54,625 nt of DNA. Origin: Saccharopolyspora aridisoli (GTDB lineage Bacteria; Actinomycetota; Actinomycetes; Mycobacteriales; Pseudonocardiaceae). The stretch spans positions 1 to 54,625 of the forward strand of contig NZ_SMKV01000036.1 in the NCBI RefSeq assembly GCF_004348445.1. Reading direction: 5' to 3'. Shown piece after piece: positions 24,812-37,051 of this stretch (position 1 is the stretch's first letter; the number at the start of each line of letters is the position of its first letter). The position numbers and the translations under genes are program-made. The notes under the pieces are model-generated. The model was not told the origin of the DNA. It was given only the letters and a program-made list of their open reading frames with translations, and made no database searches.

Positions 24812-26024
24812 ACAGCGTGGCGAGCATGGCCTCGACCGCGATCAGCGGTTTGACGTTCTGGGACAGGGCCGTGCGGCATTCCAGGACCGCCTCCAGGCGG
24901 CGCAAGGTGGACTCCGACGTCCACTCCGCAGCCGCCTTGGCTGAAGCGCGGGCGAAGTCCGGGTGGTTGAGGACCGCCTGCGAACCGGTGCGGGTCACCA
25001 GGACGTCCCGGTAGAAACCGGCCAAGTCCACCAGGGCCAGGTCCAAGGCGTCTCGCTGGGAGCGGGTGGCGCGGGACTTCTGGCGCTTCTCCAGCTCCTT
25101 CAACGCCGCGTTGGCGCCCCGGGTGGCCGACGCCGTGCCCTTGCCGGTCCCGCCCGCGCCCATCGCGGTCTTGAGCTCCTCGCGCTCGGACTCGTTGCGG
25201 TCCTCGTTCGCCGTGACCGCCTCGGTCTCGGCCAGCTTGACCAGCCCGGACGCGGCGGTGAACACGTCGGCGAAGCGCTGCAGGCCGAGCGGGATGCGCA
25301 GCACCGACTCGCGGCGCTCGCGGGCCAGCTCGTCAGTGGCCAGCCGCCGGGCGCGGCCGATGTGCCCGCCGCAGACCTCCGCCGCCCACTCCGCCAGCTG
25401 CGGTTCGATGTCGTCGCGCTCGCGCAGCACCTCCGCGATCGCGCCGGGCAGGGGCGTGCGCAACTGCAGCACGCGACACCGCGAACGGATCGTCACCGAG
25501 ACGTCCTCGGGGTGGTCCGACGGCGCGCACAGCAGGAACACCGTGCGCGGCGGCGGTTCCTCGACCGCCTTGAGCAGCGCGTTCGCCGCGCCCTCGGTGA
25601 GCCGGTCGGAGTCCTCGATCAGCACCACGCGCCATTGCCCGGTGCTCGGGCGCCGCGCGGCGGCCTGCACCAGGGCGCGCATCTCCGCCACCGAGATCGA
25701 CAAACCCTCGGGCACCACCAGCTTCACGTCAGCGTGCGTGCCGTGCAGGACAGTGCGGCAGGCGGTGCACTTCCCGCAGCCGGGAGTCGCGTGATCCTCG
25801 CACTCCAGGGCGGCGGCGAAGGCACGAGCCGCGATCGAACGACCGGAACCCGGCGGCCCGGTGAACAACCACGCATGCGTCATCGCGCCTGGCGGTACCT
25901 GCTCACCCCGGACCTGCCGACGCGCCGCGTCGGCCGCCGCGTGCAGGGTGCCGACGGCGTCGGGCTGGCCGACGACCTCCGCCCACACCCCGGTCGCGGG
26001 TACCTCCGGAGCGCCGGTGCGCAT
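24801..26024 (-). CDS. holB: DNA polymerase III delta' subunit
   Basis: HolB (delta') is a clamp-loader subunit that helps load the sliding clamp onto primed DNA. The 407-residue protein has VVGQPDAVGTLHAA at the N-terminus, a modified P-loop GPPGSGRS (Arg replaces Lys, consistent with delta' not hydrolysing ATP), the four-Cys zinc module CEDHATPGCGKCTAC near residues 75-92, IEDSDRL as Walker B-like, and TIRSRCRVLQ (sensor region). A charged insert near 270-315 precedes the C-terminal collar domain. It lies 64 nt after topA on the same strand. No tmk gene lies between, unlike in Streptomyces. Confidence 0.92.
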   Translation of the reverse strand: MRTGAPEVPATGVWAEVVGQPDAVGTLHAAADAARRQVRGEQVPPGAMTHAWLFTGPPGSGRSIAARAFAAALECEDHATPGCGKCTACRTVLHGTHADVKLVVPEGLSISVAEMRALVQAAARRPSTGQWRVVLIEDSDRLTEGAANALLKAVEEPPPRTVFLLCAPSDHPEDVSVTIRSRCRVLQLRTPLPGAIAEVLRERDDIEPQLAEWAAEVCGGHIGRARRLATDELARERRESVLRIPLGLQRFADVFTAASGLVKLAETEAVTANEDRNESEREELKTAMGAGGTGKGTASATRGANAALKELEKRQKSRATRSQRDALDLALVDLAGFYRDVLVTRTGSQAVLNHPDFARASAKAAAEWTSESTLRRLEAVLECRTALSQNVKPLIAVEAMLATLFTG

Positions 26025-26088
26025 CGCGTCAACTCCCTCGTGCCGAGCTATCGGGTCACGACTCTACGATGCCGCACCGACCCCGCGG

Positions 26089-28968
<2,880 letters not shown>

Positions 28969-29184
28969 CGCTTACCTGCTCTCTTGTTCCGGAAGCATCC
29001 CTTGCACCCGGCGCCCATCCGTTCGTGTCCCTGGATTGTGCGCGCCGCACGGTTGGCCGTGCCGCACCGGGAAGGCACAGGGTTGCATATAACACGTCGA
29101 TATTCGTCGACGTCTTGTTGTACGAACGTATCGGGTTACCCAGGTGTTCCGTTTCGTGACCTGGCGTGATGTGCGTCAACCCGC

Positions 29185-29769
29185 TCAGGAGACGAGCGGA
29201 ATCATTCCCTCGATCGCACCATCGGGCAGCGGCCCTACCAGCTCGGCGAGCCTGGCCAGGCGCTTGCGGCCGCTCACCCGCAGGGCCGGTCCGCCCGCCC
29301 TGACGCCGACCGCCTTGGTCAGGAGCCCGCAGCCGCGGAGCGCCTCGGCGAGCGGCTCGTGCGTGTCTGGGGCGTGCGGGTCGAGCCCGAGGCGGTAGCC
29401 GTTGTGGTCCGCCGAGCCCGCCGCGAGCGCCCAGATCCGCAGCGCCCAGCCGTCCGGCACGAATCCCGGCGGTACCGACTTCACGGCGCCGCGCAGCCAA
29501 TGCGCGGCCAAGCCGGTGAGGTCGGAGCGGAACGCGGTGCGGACCAGCGGCCGCCCTTCGTCAGAGCGGCCGAGCTCAGCCTGCACTCCCCGCTCGGAGC
29601 AGGCGGCGAGCAGGCAGCGGGCGCGCCACTCGGCGTCGACGACCACCGACAGCCGCGCCGCGGTCCCGCGGCCGAACCCCACGGCCTGACCGGGTCCGCA
29701 CAGCATGCCCGCGAGGTCGGCGACGTCCGCCCGCCGAGCCTCTGCCGAGTAGAAGGACAGCTGGTCCAC
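29185..29769 (-). CDS. conserved hypothetical protein upstream of topA
   Basis: A 194-residue soluble protein that I cannot name. The central part, LRIWALAAGSADHNGYRLGLDP followed by LAEALRGCGL, has a spacing reminiscent of LAGLIDADG/WhiA-like repeats, and the end reads RLAELVGPLPDGAIEGMIP; a relation to such folds is only a guess. The GTG start at 29769 lies 7 nt after a -10-like TAGCAT (29782-29777), suggesting a leaderless transcript. Co-directional with topA, 216 nt upstream. Homologues next to topA in other actinobacteria are expected. Confidence 0.75.
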   Translation of the reverse strand: MDQLSFYSAEARRADVADLAGMLCGPGQAVGFGRGTAARLSVVVDAEWRARCLLAACSERGVQAELGRSDEGRPLVRTAFRSDLTGLAAHWLRGAVKSVPPGFVPDGWALRIWALAAGSADHNGYRLGLDPHAPDTHEPLAEALRGCGLLTKAVGVRAGGPALRVSGRKRLARLAELVGPLPDGAIEGMIPLVS

Positions 29770-29848
29770 GATCGGGATGCTAGAACAGCAGTTCGAGATT
29801 ATCCACCAACGTAACCCGATCGATTGAACCCGGCGCCAACCCGGGCAC

Positions 29849-30014
29849 GAATACCGCAGTAATCAGGAATCGACCACAGCAGTGTTCCTGGCCCCAACCA
29901 CAGACGTCACCCCAGGCTCCCGGAATACCGCCGCAATCAGGGACCCGAATACGCCCCGGAATTCATTGGGACCTGATTCACCGCCGCGATCGGGAGCCGA
30001 TTGCGGCGGTGTTC
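29849..30014. repeat. Intergenic repeats with GAATACCGCCGCAATCAGG-like units
   Basis: GAATACCGCAGTAATCAGG (29849-29867) and GAATACCGCCGCAATCAGG (29923-29941) match at 17 of 19 positions. A third related unit, ACCGCCGCGATCGG (29980-29993), forms a hairpin with CCGATTGCGGCGGT (29997-30010), 14 bp with one G-T wobble and a 3-nt loop, 26 nt past the lipoprotein stop. The hairpin may terminate that gene. The units resemble sequences at the start of the window. Confidence 0.6.
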
Positions 30015-30035
30015 AGGGTGTCGTGTCGGGGAGGG

Positions 30036-30677
30036 TTACTGGGGTTGGCCTGGCTGGGCCGGGGCTGGAGCGGGCTGGCCTGGGGCCGGTTGGGCTGGGG
30101 CCGGGTTGAAGAACGGTTGGCAGCCTGGGGCCTGCTTGGCCGCGCCGGCGAGCTGCTGGTTCTTCTCCAAGGCGCCGAACTTGCTGTTGAGGTCCACTTG
30201 GGAGCTCTTCTGGAGCTCCGCCTGCAGGGCGGTCATGCCCTCGGTGAACTTCTGCTTGTCGTTCGGGTCGACCTGGTCGGCCTTGGCGCGGGCGCCCACC
30301 AGGACGTCGCGGATCTGGACGAAGCCGTCGCGGATGCCCTGGTTGACCTGGTCACCGCCCTCGATCGGGGACGGCGGCAGCTCCTGCAGCCCGCGAACCG
30401 TGTCATCAGCGGTCTTGCTCGCAGTGTCGAGCCGGGCGACCACCGAGTTCTTCATCGCCTGGGTGTTGCTCTTGTCCACGGCGGGCAAGTTCTTCTGGGA
30501 CGCGGAGAAGTCGTTGACCAGCCCGCACAACCGGCCTGCCCACTCGACGCCTTCCGGGCCTGCCGCCTTCGGCGGAGCGGGGGCGGGCTCGGGCGTCGGT
30601 GCTGGTGCCGCACCGCAGGCGCTCAGGGCCAGCGCGATGGCCGCGAGCGCCGCGAGGGGCGTCGCACGGAACCTCAT
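30036..30677 (-). CDS. putative lipoprotein
   Basis: A 213-residue protein with a lipoprotein signal (MRFRATPLAALAAIALALSACG; lipobox LSAC with Cys21), so predicted to be anchored on the outer face of the membrane. Pro/Ala-rich stretches flank a helical core of about 150 residues, and the C-terminus is a (P)APxQPG-type low-complexity tail. No enzymatic motif; function unknown. The ATG at 30677 has GAGGAG 7 nt upstream. It lies downstream of the H+-pyrophosphatase on the same strand, 162 nt away. Confidence 0.85.
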   Translation of the reverse strand: MRFRATPLAALAAIALALSACGAAPAPTPEPAPAPPKAAGPEGVEWAGRLCGLVNDFSASQKNLPAVDKSNTQAMKNSVVARLDTASKTADDTVRGLQELPPSPIEGGDQVNQGIRDGFVQIRDVLVGARAKADQVDPNDKQKFTEGMTALQAELQKSSQVDLNSKFGALEKNQQLAGAAKQAPGCQPFFNPAPAQPAPGQPAPAPAQPGQPQ

Positions 30678-30838
30678 TGCGAACTCCTCACATGGATCGG
30701 AGTAGCTCTCGCTGTGCGCTCGGACTCTCTCGTACCACCACACCTCCTGGTGAACCCGGGGTCATCCGTTGCAGCGATGGTCCTGCTCATAGCGATGGGC
30801 GCCACCCGAACCGGGTGGCGCCCATCGTCGAGGCCGAT

Positions 30839-33214
30839 CTAGGCGGGAGCGCCGTTGATCGTCTTGTCGTCCGCTGGCTCGTCCGCGATCGCGGTCGAAC
30901 GCCGCTTGGAGATCACCACAGCAGCGACGACCACCGCTAGCGCCACCACCGCGATGCCGATCCGCACCGCCGGGTTGGCCGCCTCACCGACGGTGAAGTA
31001 GACAACGGCCGGCGCGATCAGCACCGACACCAAGTTCATCACCTTCAGCAGCGGGTTGATCGCCGGACCGGCGGTGTCCTTGAACGGGTCACCGACGGTG
31101 TCACCGATGACCGTGGCCGCGTGCGCCTCGGACCCCTTGCCGCCGTGGTAGCCGTCCTCCACCAGCTTCTTGGAGTTGTCCCAGGCACCACCCGAGTTGG
31201 CCAGGAAGATGGCCATCAGGGTGCCGGTGGCGATGGCACCGGCCAGGTAACCGGCCAGCGGACCGACTCCCAGGCCGAACCCGACCGCGATCGGGGCCAG
31301 CACCGCCAGCAGCCCCGGGGTGGCCAGCTCGCGCAGCGAGTCGCGGGTGCAGATGTCGACCACCCGGCCGTACTCCGGGCGCTCCGAGCCATCCATGATC
31401 CCCGGCTTGGCCTTGAACTGGCGCCGCACCTCGTAGACCACGGCCCCGGCCGCGCGGGACACGGCGTTGATCGCCAGGCCGGAGAAGAAGAACACGACAG
31501 CCGCACCGATGATCACTCCCACCAGGACGTTCGGCGCGTAGACGAAGAACTCCGAGGCGGACAGCTCGCCCGCCACGTCGGACAGCGCGGCGCCGATCGC
31601 ATCGGTGTAGGAACCGAACAGCGCCGTCGCCGCCAGCACCGCCGTGGCGATGGCGATGCCCTTGGTGATCGCCTTGGTCGTGTTGCCCACCGCGTCCAGC
31701 TCGGTGAGGATCTGCGATCCCTCGCCCTCGACGTCACCGGACATCTCCGCGATGCCCTGCGCGTTGTCGCTGACCGGACCGAAGGTGTCCATCGCGACGA
31801 TGACGCCGACGGTGGTCAGCAGACCACAACCGGCCAGCGCGATCGCGAACAGCGCCACCGGCAGCGAACCGGACAGCAGGAACGCGCCGAACACGGCCGC
31901 CGCGATGACCGCGGCGGTGTAGACGGCGGACTCGAAACCGACCGACAGACCGGTCAGGATCACCGTGGCCGCACCGGTCAGCGAGGACTTGCCGACGTCC
32001 TGGACCGGGCGGTGCTCGGTGGCGGTGAAGTAGCCGGTCAGCTTCAGGATGACCACGGCGAGCAGGATGCCGATGACCACAGCCATCAGCGCGACCAGCG
32101 CGGGGCTGCCCGGGGTGGCGCGCACCTCCTCCGACACGCCGGTGAGCTCGGCGAAGGTGCTGGGCAGGTACAGCATCGCGGCGATCGCGCACAGCACCGC
32201 CGAAATCCCCGCCGAGATGTAGAACGAGCGGTTGATCGCGGTCAGCGCGCTCTCACCCGTGCGGGCCTTGGTGATGTAGACGCCGACGACCGCGGTGAGC
32301 ACACCGATCGCAGGCACGATCAGCGGGAACAGCAGCCCGTGCCCGCCGAACGCAGCGGTGCCCAGGATCAGCGAGGCGACCAGCGTCACCGCGTAGGACT
32401 CGAACAGGTCCGCCGCCATGCCGGCGCAGTCACCCACGTTGTCACCGACGTTGTCGGCGATGGTGGCGGCGTTGCGCGGGTCGTCCTCGGGGATGTTCTG
32501 CTCGACCTTGCCGACCAGGTCGGCGCCGACGTCGGCGGCCTTGGTGAAGATGCCGCCGCCGACTCGCATGAACATCGCCAGCAGCGCGGCGCCGAAGCCG
32601 AAGCCCTCGAGCACGCGCGGAGCGCCGCCCGCGTAGACCAGCACCACCAGCGCGGCGCCGAACAGGCCGAGGCCGACGGTCATCATGCCGACCACGCCAC
32701 CGGTGCGGAACGCCACGCGCATCGCCTTCTCGCGGCCCTCACCGGGCTCGCGGGCGGCGGCGGCCACGCGCACGTTCGCGCGGGTGGACAGCCACATGCC
32801 GAGGTAACCGATGGCGGCTGAGAACGCGGCTCCGAACAGGAAGAACACAGATCGGCCGATGCGCTCGCCGATGGTCTCGGCGGGCAGCGCGAACAGCACC
32901 AGGAACACCAGGACCGCGAAGATCGCCAAGGTGCGGAACTGCCGGTTCAGGTACGCCGACGCGCCTTCCTGCACGGCCTTGGCGATGTCCTGCATCTTCG
33001 CGGTGCCCTGCCCGGCGGCGAGGACCTCCTTGATCAGGACGTAGCCGAAGGCCAGCGCGGCCAGGGCGATGACCATCACGGCACCGACCACTGCGTAGTC
33101 GATGCCTGCGAGCTCGATTCCGGTGGCTTGCTGGGCGAGGTCCATCCGGGTCTGCGAGCTCGGTGGTGCAGCGCCCTGGGCCCAGCCATGCTGGACCGGG
33201 GTGAGCAGGGACAT
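30839..33214 (-). CDS. hppA: K(+)-insensitive H(+)-translocating membrane pyrophosphatase
   Basis: A 791-residue, roughly 16-TM pump that couples pyrophosphate hydrolysis to proton export. The catalytic loop DVGADLVGKVEQNIPEDDPRN, followed by ATIADNVGDNVGDCAGM, is intact. The cation-dependence site reads GNTTKAITKG: Lys at the position that is Ala in K+-dependent enzymes, so it should be K+-independent (known family rule). The ATG at 33214 follows AGGAGG; an upstream in-frame start at 33244 is less supported. It coexists with soluble Ppa. Divergent from the DECH helicase. Confidence 0.96.
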   Translation of the reverse strand: MSLLTPVQHGWAQGAAPPSSQTRMDLAQQATGIELAGIDYAVVGAVMVIALAALAFGYVLIKEVLAAGQGTAKMQDIAKAVQEGASAYLNRQFRTLAIFAVLVFLVLFALPAETIGERIGRSVFFLFGAAFSAAIGYLGMWLSTRANVRVAAAAREPGEGREKAMRVAFRTGGVVGMMTVGLGLFGAALVVLVYAGGAPRVLEGFGFGAALLAMFMRVGGGIFTKAADVGADLVGKVEQNIPEDDPRNAATIADNVGDNVGDCAGMAADLFESYAVTLVASLILGTAAFGGHGLLFPLIVPAIGVLTAVVGVYITKARTGESALTAINRSFYISAGISAVLCAIAAMLYLPSTFAELTGVSEEVRATPGSPALVALMAVVIGILLAVVILKLTGYFTATEHRPVQDVGKSSLTGAATVILTGLSVGFESAVYTAAVIAAAVFGAFLLSGSLPVALFAIALAGCGLLTTVGVIVAMDTFGPVSDNAQGIAEMSGDVEGEGSQILTELDAVGNTTKAITKGIAIATAVLAATALFGSYTDAIGAALSDVAGELSASEFFVYAPNVLVGVIIGAAVVFFFSGLAINAVSRAAGAVVYEVRRQFKAKPGIMDGSERPEYGRVVDICTRDSLRELATPGLLAVLAPIAVGFGLGVGPLAGYLAGAIATGTLMAIFLANSGGAWDNSKKLVEDGYHGGKGSEAHAATVIGDTVGDPFKDTAGPAINPLLKVMNLVSVLIAPAVVYFTVGEAANPAVRIGIAVVALAVVVAAVVISKRRSTAIADEPADDKTINGAPA

Positions 33215-33639
33215 CCGTCCTCCTGGGTTGTGCTCGGTTCTCACACCGGCGGCCCCGCACGCTCTTACCGGGCCCCGATGCGCGGTAGACGACCCCGCCC
33301 CGCACAGCCTGTGATCGTTCGCTGGCCGTCCGTGGCGACGCCGTGGATCGGGAGTCTATTCAGACCCCGAGTGGCTTACTTCACGGTGTGATGCGCAACT
33401 CGTCCCGACGTGCGGATCTGTTATCGAATGATCGATCAAGTGAGGTACTTGATCCCCTGTTCGGACATATTTCGATTTGGACCGATCGGGTGACATGAGG
33501 TAGGGCGTGTCGCGCCTGGGTCCGCAACGACTCGTCCGCTCCGGGAACACGCCCGAAGTCGGCCCGGAGGGGGTTGTGCCGACTCGCGGAGGGGAACACC
33601 TGTGCGGGCGCCGATCAGAGCTGTGCAAGGCTGAACGAC
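33215..33639. promoter_or_regulatory. Divergent intergenic region with operator-like inverted repeat
   Basis: 425 bases between hppA and the helicase gene. GATCAAGT (33434-33441), a 5-nt spacer and ACTTGATC (33447-33454) form a perfect inverted repeat of regulator-site size. It overlaps a 10-bp palindrome TGATCGATCA (33429-33438). Surrounding sequence is unusually AT-rich. I see no coding signal; a transcription-factor site is inferred, with neither regulator nor target known. Confidence 0.45.
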
Positions 33640-35967
33640 GTGCGCGAGGAGGACAAGGGACAGCGGCTGCTCAGCCGCGTCCTCGCTGGGATCCCGGCCG
33701 ACGAGTCGCCCGTGACGCACGTCGAGCAGCGCCCGGCCCGGCCCGCCCAGACCGCCGACTGGCCGAAGTGGGCACCGCCCCAGCTCGTCGAGGCGTTCCG
33801 GGCGCGCGGCGCGGACGAACCGTGGATCCACCAGGTCGAGGGCGCCGAAGCGGTGCACGAAGGCGAGAACGTCGTCGTCGCCACCGGCACCGCGTCCGGG
33901 AAGTCGCTGGTCTACCAGCTGCCGGTGATCTCACAGCTGCTCGCCGACCCCAAGTCCACCGCGCTGTACCTCTCGCCCACCAAGGCACTGGCCGCCGACC
34001 AGCTGCGCAGCATCTCCGAACTGGAGCTGCCCGAGCTCCGCGCGGTGAGCTACGACGGCGACACCCCGCAGGCCGAGCGGGACTGGGTGCGCCAGCACGG
34101 GCGGTGGATCTTCACCAACCCCGACATGCTGCACTTCGGCGTGCTGCCGTCGCACGGGCGATGGGCGCACTTCTTCCGCAGGCTCACGCACGTCGTGATC
34201 GACGAGTGCCACACCTACCGGGGCGTGTTCGGCTCGCACGTCGCGCTGCTGCTGCGCAGGCTGCGGCGGATCGCCAACCGCTACGGCTCGGACCCCGTGT
34301 TCGTGCTGGCCTCGGCCACCGTGTCGGACCCCGCCGAGCTCGCCGAGAGGTTGACCGGCGCGTCCTGCCGGGCGATCACCGAGGACGGTTCGCCGCGCGG
34401 GGCGCGCACCGTCGCGCTCTGGGAACCGCCGCTGCTGGACGACCTCGTCGGCGAGAACGGCGCCCCGGTCCGCCGCAACGCCGGCTCCGAGGCCGCGCGC
34501 ATCCTGACCGAGCTGGTCATCGAGGACGCCCGCACCCTGGCCTTCATCCGCTCCCGGCGCGGTGTCGAACTCGCCGCGCTCGCCGCGCGACGCGCTTTGT
34601 CCGAAGTGGACTCATCGTTGCCGGAGCGGGTCTCCGCCTACCGCGGCGGGTACCTGCCCGAGGACCGCCGCGAACTGGAACGTTCCCTGCTGACCGGGGA
34701 ACTGCGAGCCGTGGCCACCACCAACGCGCTGGAGCTCGGGGTCGACATCTCCGGACTCGACGCCGTGGTGGTCGCCGGGTACCCGGGCACCCTCGCCTCG
34801 TTCTGGCAGCAGGCCGGACGCGCCGGCCGCGACGGGGACGGAGCGCTGGTGGTCTTCGTGGCGCGCGACGACCCGCTGGACACCTACCTCGTGCACCACC
34901 CGCCCGCCGTGCTGTCCCGGCCGGTCGAGGCGACAGTGCTCGACCCCGCCAACCCGTACGTGTTGGAACCGCACCTGGCCTGCGCCGCAGCCGAGCTGCC
35001 GCTGACCGAGGAATCTTTCGAGATCTTCGGTGACGAACCCGCGCGACGGGCGGTCGAGGCGCTGACCGCCGACGGCGTGCTGCGACGACGCCCCCACGGC
35101 TGGTTCTGGACCGCGCGGGACCGCCCGCACCGCAACGTCGAGCTGCGCGGCTCCGGCGGTCCGCCGATCGCCGTCGTCGAAGGCGAATCCGGGCGCATGC
35201 TCGGGACGGTGGATCCCGATTCCGCCTGCTCGACGGTGCATCCGGGAGCGGTGTACCTGCATCGCGGCGAGTCCTTCGTCGTCGACGAGCTCGACCTCGA
35301 CGCGGCGATCACGCTGGTCCACGAGGAGAGCCCGGACTGGACGACGTCGCCGCGCAACGACGTGGACATCTCCGTGCTGCGCACGGTCGAGAGCCACGAC
35401 ACCGGCGCCGGGGTCACGGTGCACCTGGGTGAGGTGGAGGTGACCTCGCAAGTCATCGGTTACCTGCGGAAGCGACCGACCGGCGAGGTGCTGGACCAGG
35501 TTCCGCTGGACCTGCCCGCGCAGACGCTGCGCACGCGCGCCGTTTGGTACACGGTCGGTCAGGAGCTGTTGATGGGCAGCGCGCCGGGGGGCGCCGGGCT
35601 GGAACCGGCGCGCATCCCCGGCGCGCTGCATGCCGCCGAGCACGCGGCGATCGGCCTGCTACCGCTGTTCGCGACCTGCGATCGATGGGACATCGGCGGG
35701 GTCTCAACCGCGCTGCACGCCGACACCGGGGAGGCAACGGTGTTCGTGCACGACGGTCATCCGGGTGGAGCCGGATTCGCCGACCGCGGTTTCGCCGCAT
35801 TGGTCCCATGGCTGGCCGCGACGCGGGAAGCGATCGCTTCCTGCGACTGCCCGGCCGGATGCCCGTCCTGCGTTCAGTCGCCGAAGTGCGGGAATGGCAA
35901 CGAGCCGCTGGACAAGGCAGGGGCGGTGGCTGTTCTCGATGCGGTTTCGGCCGTGCTTCGGGGGTAG
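33640..35967 (+). CDS. DECH-box helicase of the helicase/secretion neighbourhood (DUF1998-type C-terminus)
   Basis: A 775-residue superfamily 2 helicase. Motif I is ATGTASGKS near residue 86, motif Ia LSPTKALAADQL, motif II DECH in HVVIDECHTYRG, motif III ASATVSDP, and the helicase C motifs include TNALELGVDISGLDAVV and QQAGRAGR. The C-terminal CDCPAGCPSCVQSPKCGNGNE is the four-Cys DUF1998-type zinc site also found in MrfA/YprA-like helicases. Linkage to Tad genes is conserved in actinobacteria, but a functional tie is unproven. GTG at 33640 is the likely start; the frame opens 66 nt earlier. Confidence 0.92.
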   Translation: MREEDKGQRLLSRVLAGIPADESPVTHVEQRPARPAQTADWPKWAPPQLVEAFRARGADEPWIHQVEGAEAVHEGENVVVATGTASGKSLVYQLPVISQLLADPKSTALYLSPTKALAADQLRSISELELPELRAVSYDGDTPQAERDWVRQHGRWIFTNPDMLHFGVLPSHGRWAHFFRRLTHVVIDECHTYRGVFGSHVALLLRRLRRIANRYGSDPVFVLASATVSDPAELAERLTGASCRAITEDGSPRGARTVALWEPPLLDDLVGENGAPVRRNAGSEAARILTELVIEDARTLAFIRSRRGVELAALAARRALSEVDSSLPERVSAYRGGYLPEDRRELERSLLTGELRAVATTNALELGVDISGLDAVVVAGYPGTLASFWQQAGRAGRDGDGALVVFVARDDPLDTYLVHHPPAVLSRPVEATVLDPANPYVLEPHLACAAAELPLTEESFEIFGDEPARRAVEALTADGVLRRRPHGWFWTARDRPHRNVELRGSGGPPIAVVEGESGRMLGTVDPDSACSTVHPGAVYLHRGESFVVDELDLDAAITLVHEESPDWTTSPRNDVDISVLRTVESHDTGAGVTVHLGEVEVTSQVIGYLRKRPTGEVLDQVPLDLPAQTLRTRAVWYTVGQELLMGSAPGGAGLEPARIPGALHAAEHAAIGLLPLFATCDRWDIGGVSTALHADTGEATVFVHDGHPGGAGFADRGFAALVPWLAATREAIASCDCPAGCPSCVQSPKCGNGNEPLDKAGAVAVLDAVSAVLRG

Positions 35968-36110
35968 CACCGGCGGTCCGGGTGGGCCGCCCGACCGGGC
36001 ACGATGAGCACTTGGGCTGGCTGGTGCGTGCTCGCGGGAATGTCGTGACCGGTCGGGCCGGGGAGCCCTGGGCGCGGAAACCGGACGTTCGGTGCGTCAC
36101 GGCCGCAGGA

Positions 36111-36776
36111 TCACCTGCTCGCTGCGAGAACCTCCGCCACGTTCTCCGGTTGGTCGTCGATCTCCAGTGCGGTCCGGAGCGCGTCCTGGACGAACTCCGG
36201 GCTGGGCAGCTGCCAGGCGCACACCTCGGGCTTGACCCTCCAGTGCACCGCACCGCCGGGGTAGACCGACGGCGGCAGCGGAACCCAACTCCCCTCGCCG
36301 TGCAAGCGGATTCCGCTCTGCTCGGCCAGCTCGCCGTTGAGCCGACCCCCAGGGGACATCAGGAAGAACCAGCTGCCGGTCGGCGTCGCCACGATCGGCA
36401 CCGGGAAACCACCGGCCCGCAGCACCTTCGCCGCCCGCCATCCGATCGCGATGTCGACCTCGATGGCGTCGGCCTGGAAACCGGTGGCGAGCAGCAGGTT
36501 GAAGGGCTGCTCGTCCCACCAGGCCATGACCTCGTGCAGGTCCACCCCCAGGCCGTCCTGCCAGTCGGCCCGCACGGGCGTCGGGCCGTGCAGCTGCCGG
36601 CCTCGGCGACCGAGCCACTCACCATCTCGGGGGAAGGTTCCGGGCAACACCGACCAACCACGCGACGCGAAGTCGATCGCCTGCACTCGCAGGTCGATCC
36701 GGCTGCTGGTCAGCCCGGCCGGGTGGGCCGGGACGCCGCGGAAGGCGCTCTGCCACCTCTCCGCAGACCATTGCAT
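36111..36776 (-). CDS. stand-alone bifunctional DNA primase/polymerase (prim-pol) domain protein
   Basis: A 221-residue protein of the short actinobacterial prim-pol (AEP) type. Recognisable segments are RGWSVLPGTFPRDGEWLGR near residue 40, WWDEQPFNLLLATGFQADAIEVD near 85-107, PVPIVATPTGSWFFLMSPGG near 125, HGEGSWVPLPPS near 159 and VHWRVKPEVCAW near 178. AEP catalytic acids are expected around AIEVDIA, but only one Asp of a DxD-like pair is visible, so activity is uncertain. No helicase domain is fused. ATG at 36776 with GGAG upstream. It sits between the helicase and the Tad cluster. Confidence 0.82.
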   Translation of the reverse strand: MQWSAERWQSAFRGVPAHPAGLTSSRIDLRVQAIDFASRGWSVLPGTFPRDGEWLGRRGRQLHGPTPVRADWQDGLGVDLHEVMAWWDEQPFNLLLATGFQADAIEVDIAIGWRAAKVLRAGGFPVPIVATPTGSWFFLMSPGGRLNGELAEQSGIRLHGEGSWVPLPPSVYPGGAVHWRVKPEVCAWQLPSPEFVQDALRTALEIDDQPENVAEVLAASR

Positions 36777-37051
36777 GTGTCTCCGCCTCCTCGTTCAGCG
36801 GTGAGCGGCCTCTTGCGCCCTATGAGGTCGACCGGCCGGGCTTTCGGGGTTCCCGGCCGATCCCCCGACCTCCTTGTCGGGTGGACCTCGGTTCGTGGCG
36901 AACCTGGGCTCGCCGCTCACACATTCAAAGAAACGTCATCCAACCCCGGGGCGTACAGCCCCGGTGCGACGACCGGTCGTTCGGCGACGACGAACGTGAA
37001 AGATCCAACACGCGCGCTGAAAGATCGGTTGCAGCTGCGGTGGCGCTTCGC

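Noticed and set aside
31121..32821. 566-codon plus-strand open frame opposite hppA
   Set aside because: His/Gln/Arg/Asp-rich shadow composition, no motif, no ribosome-binding site.
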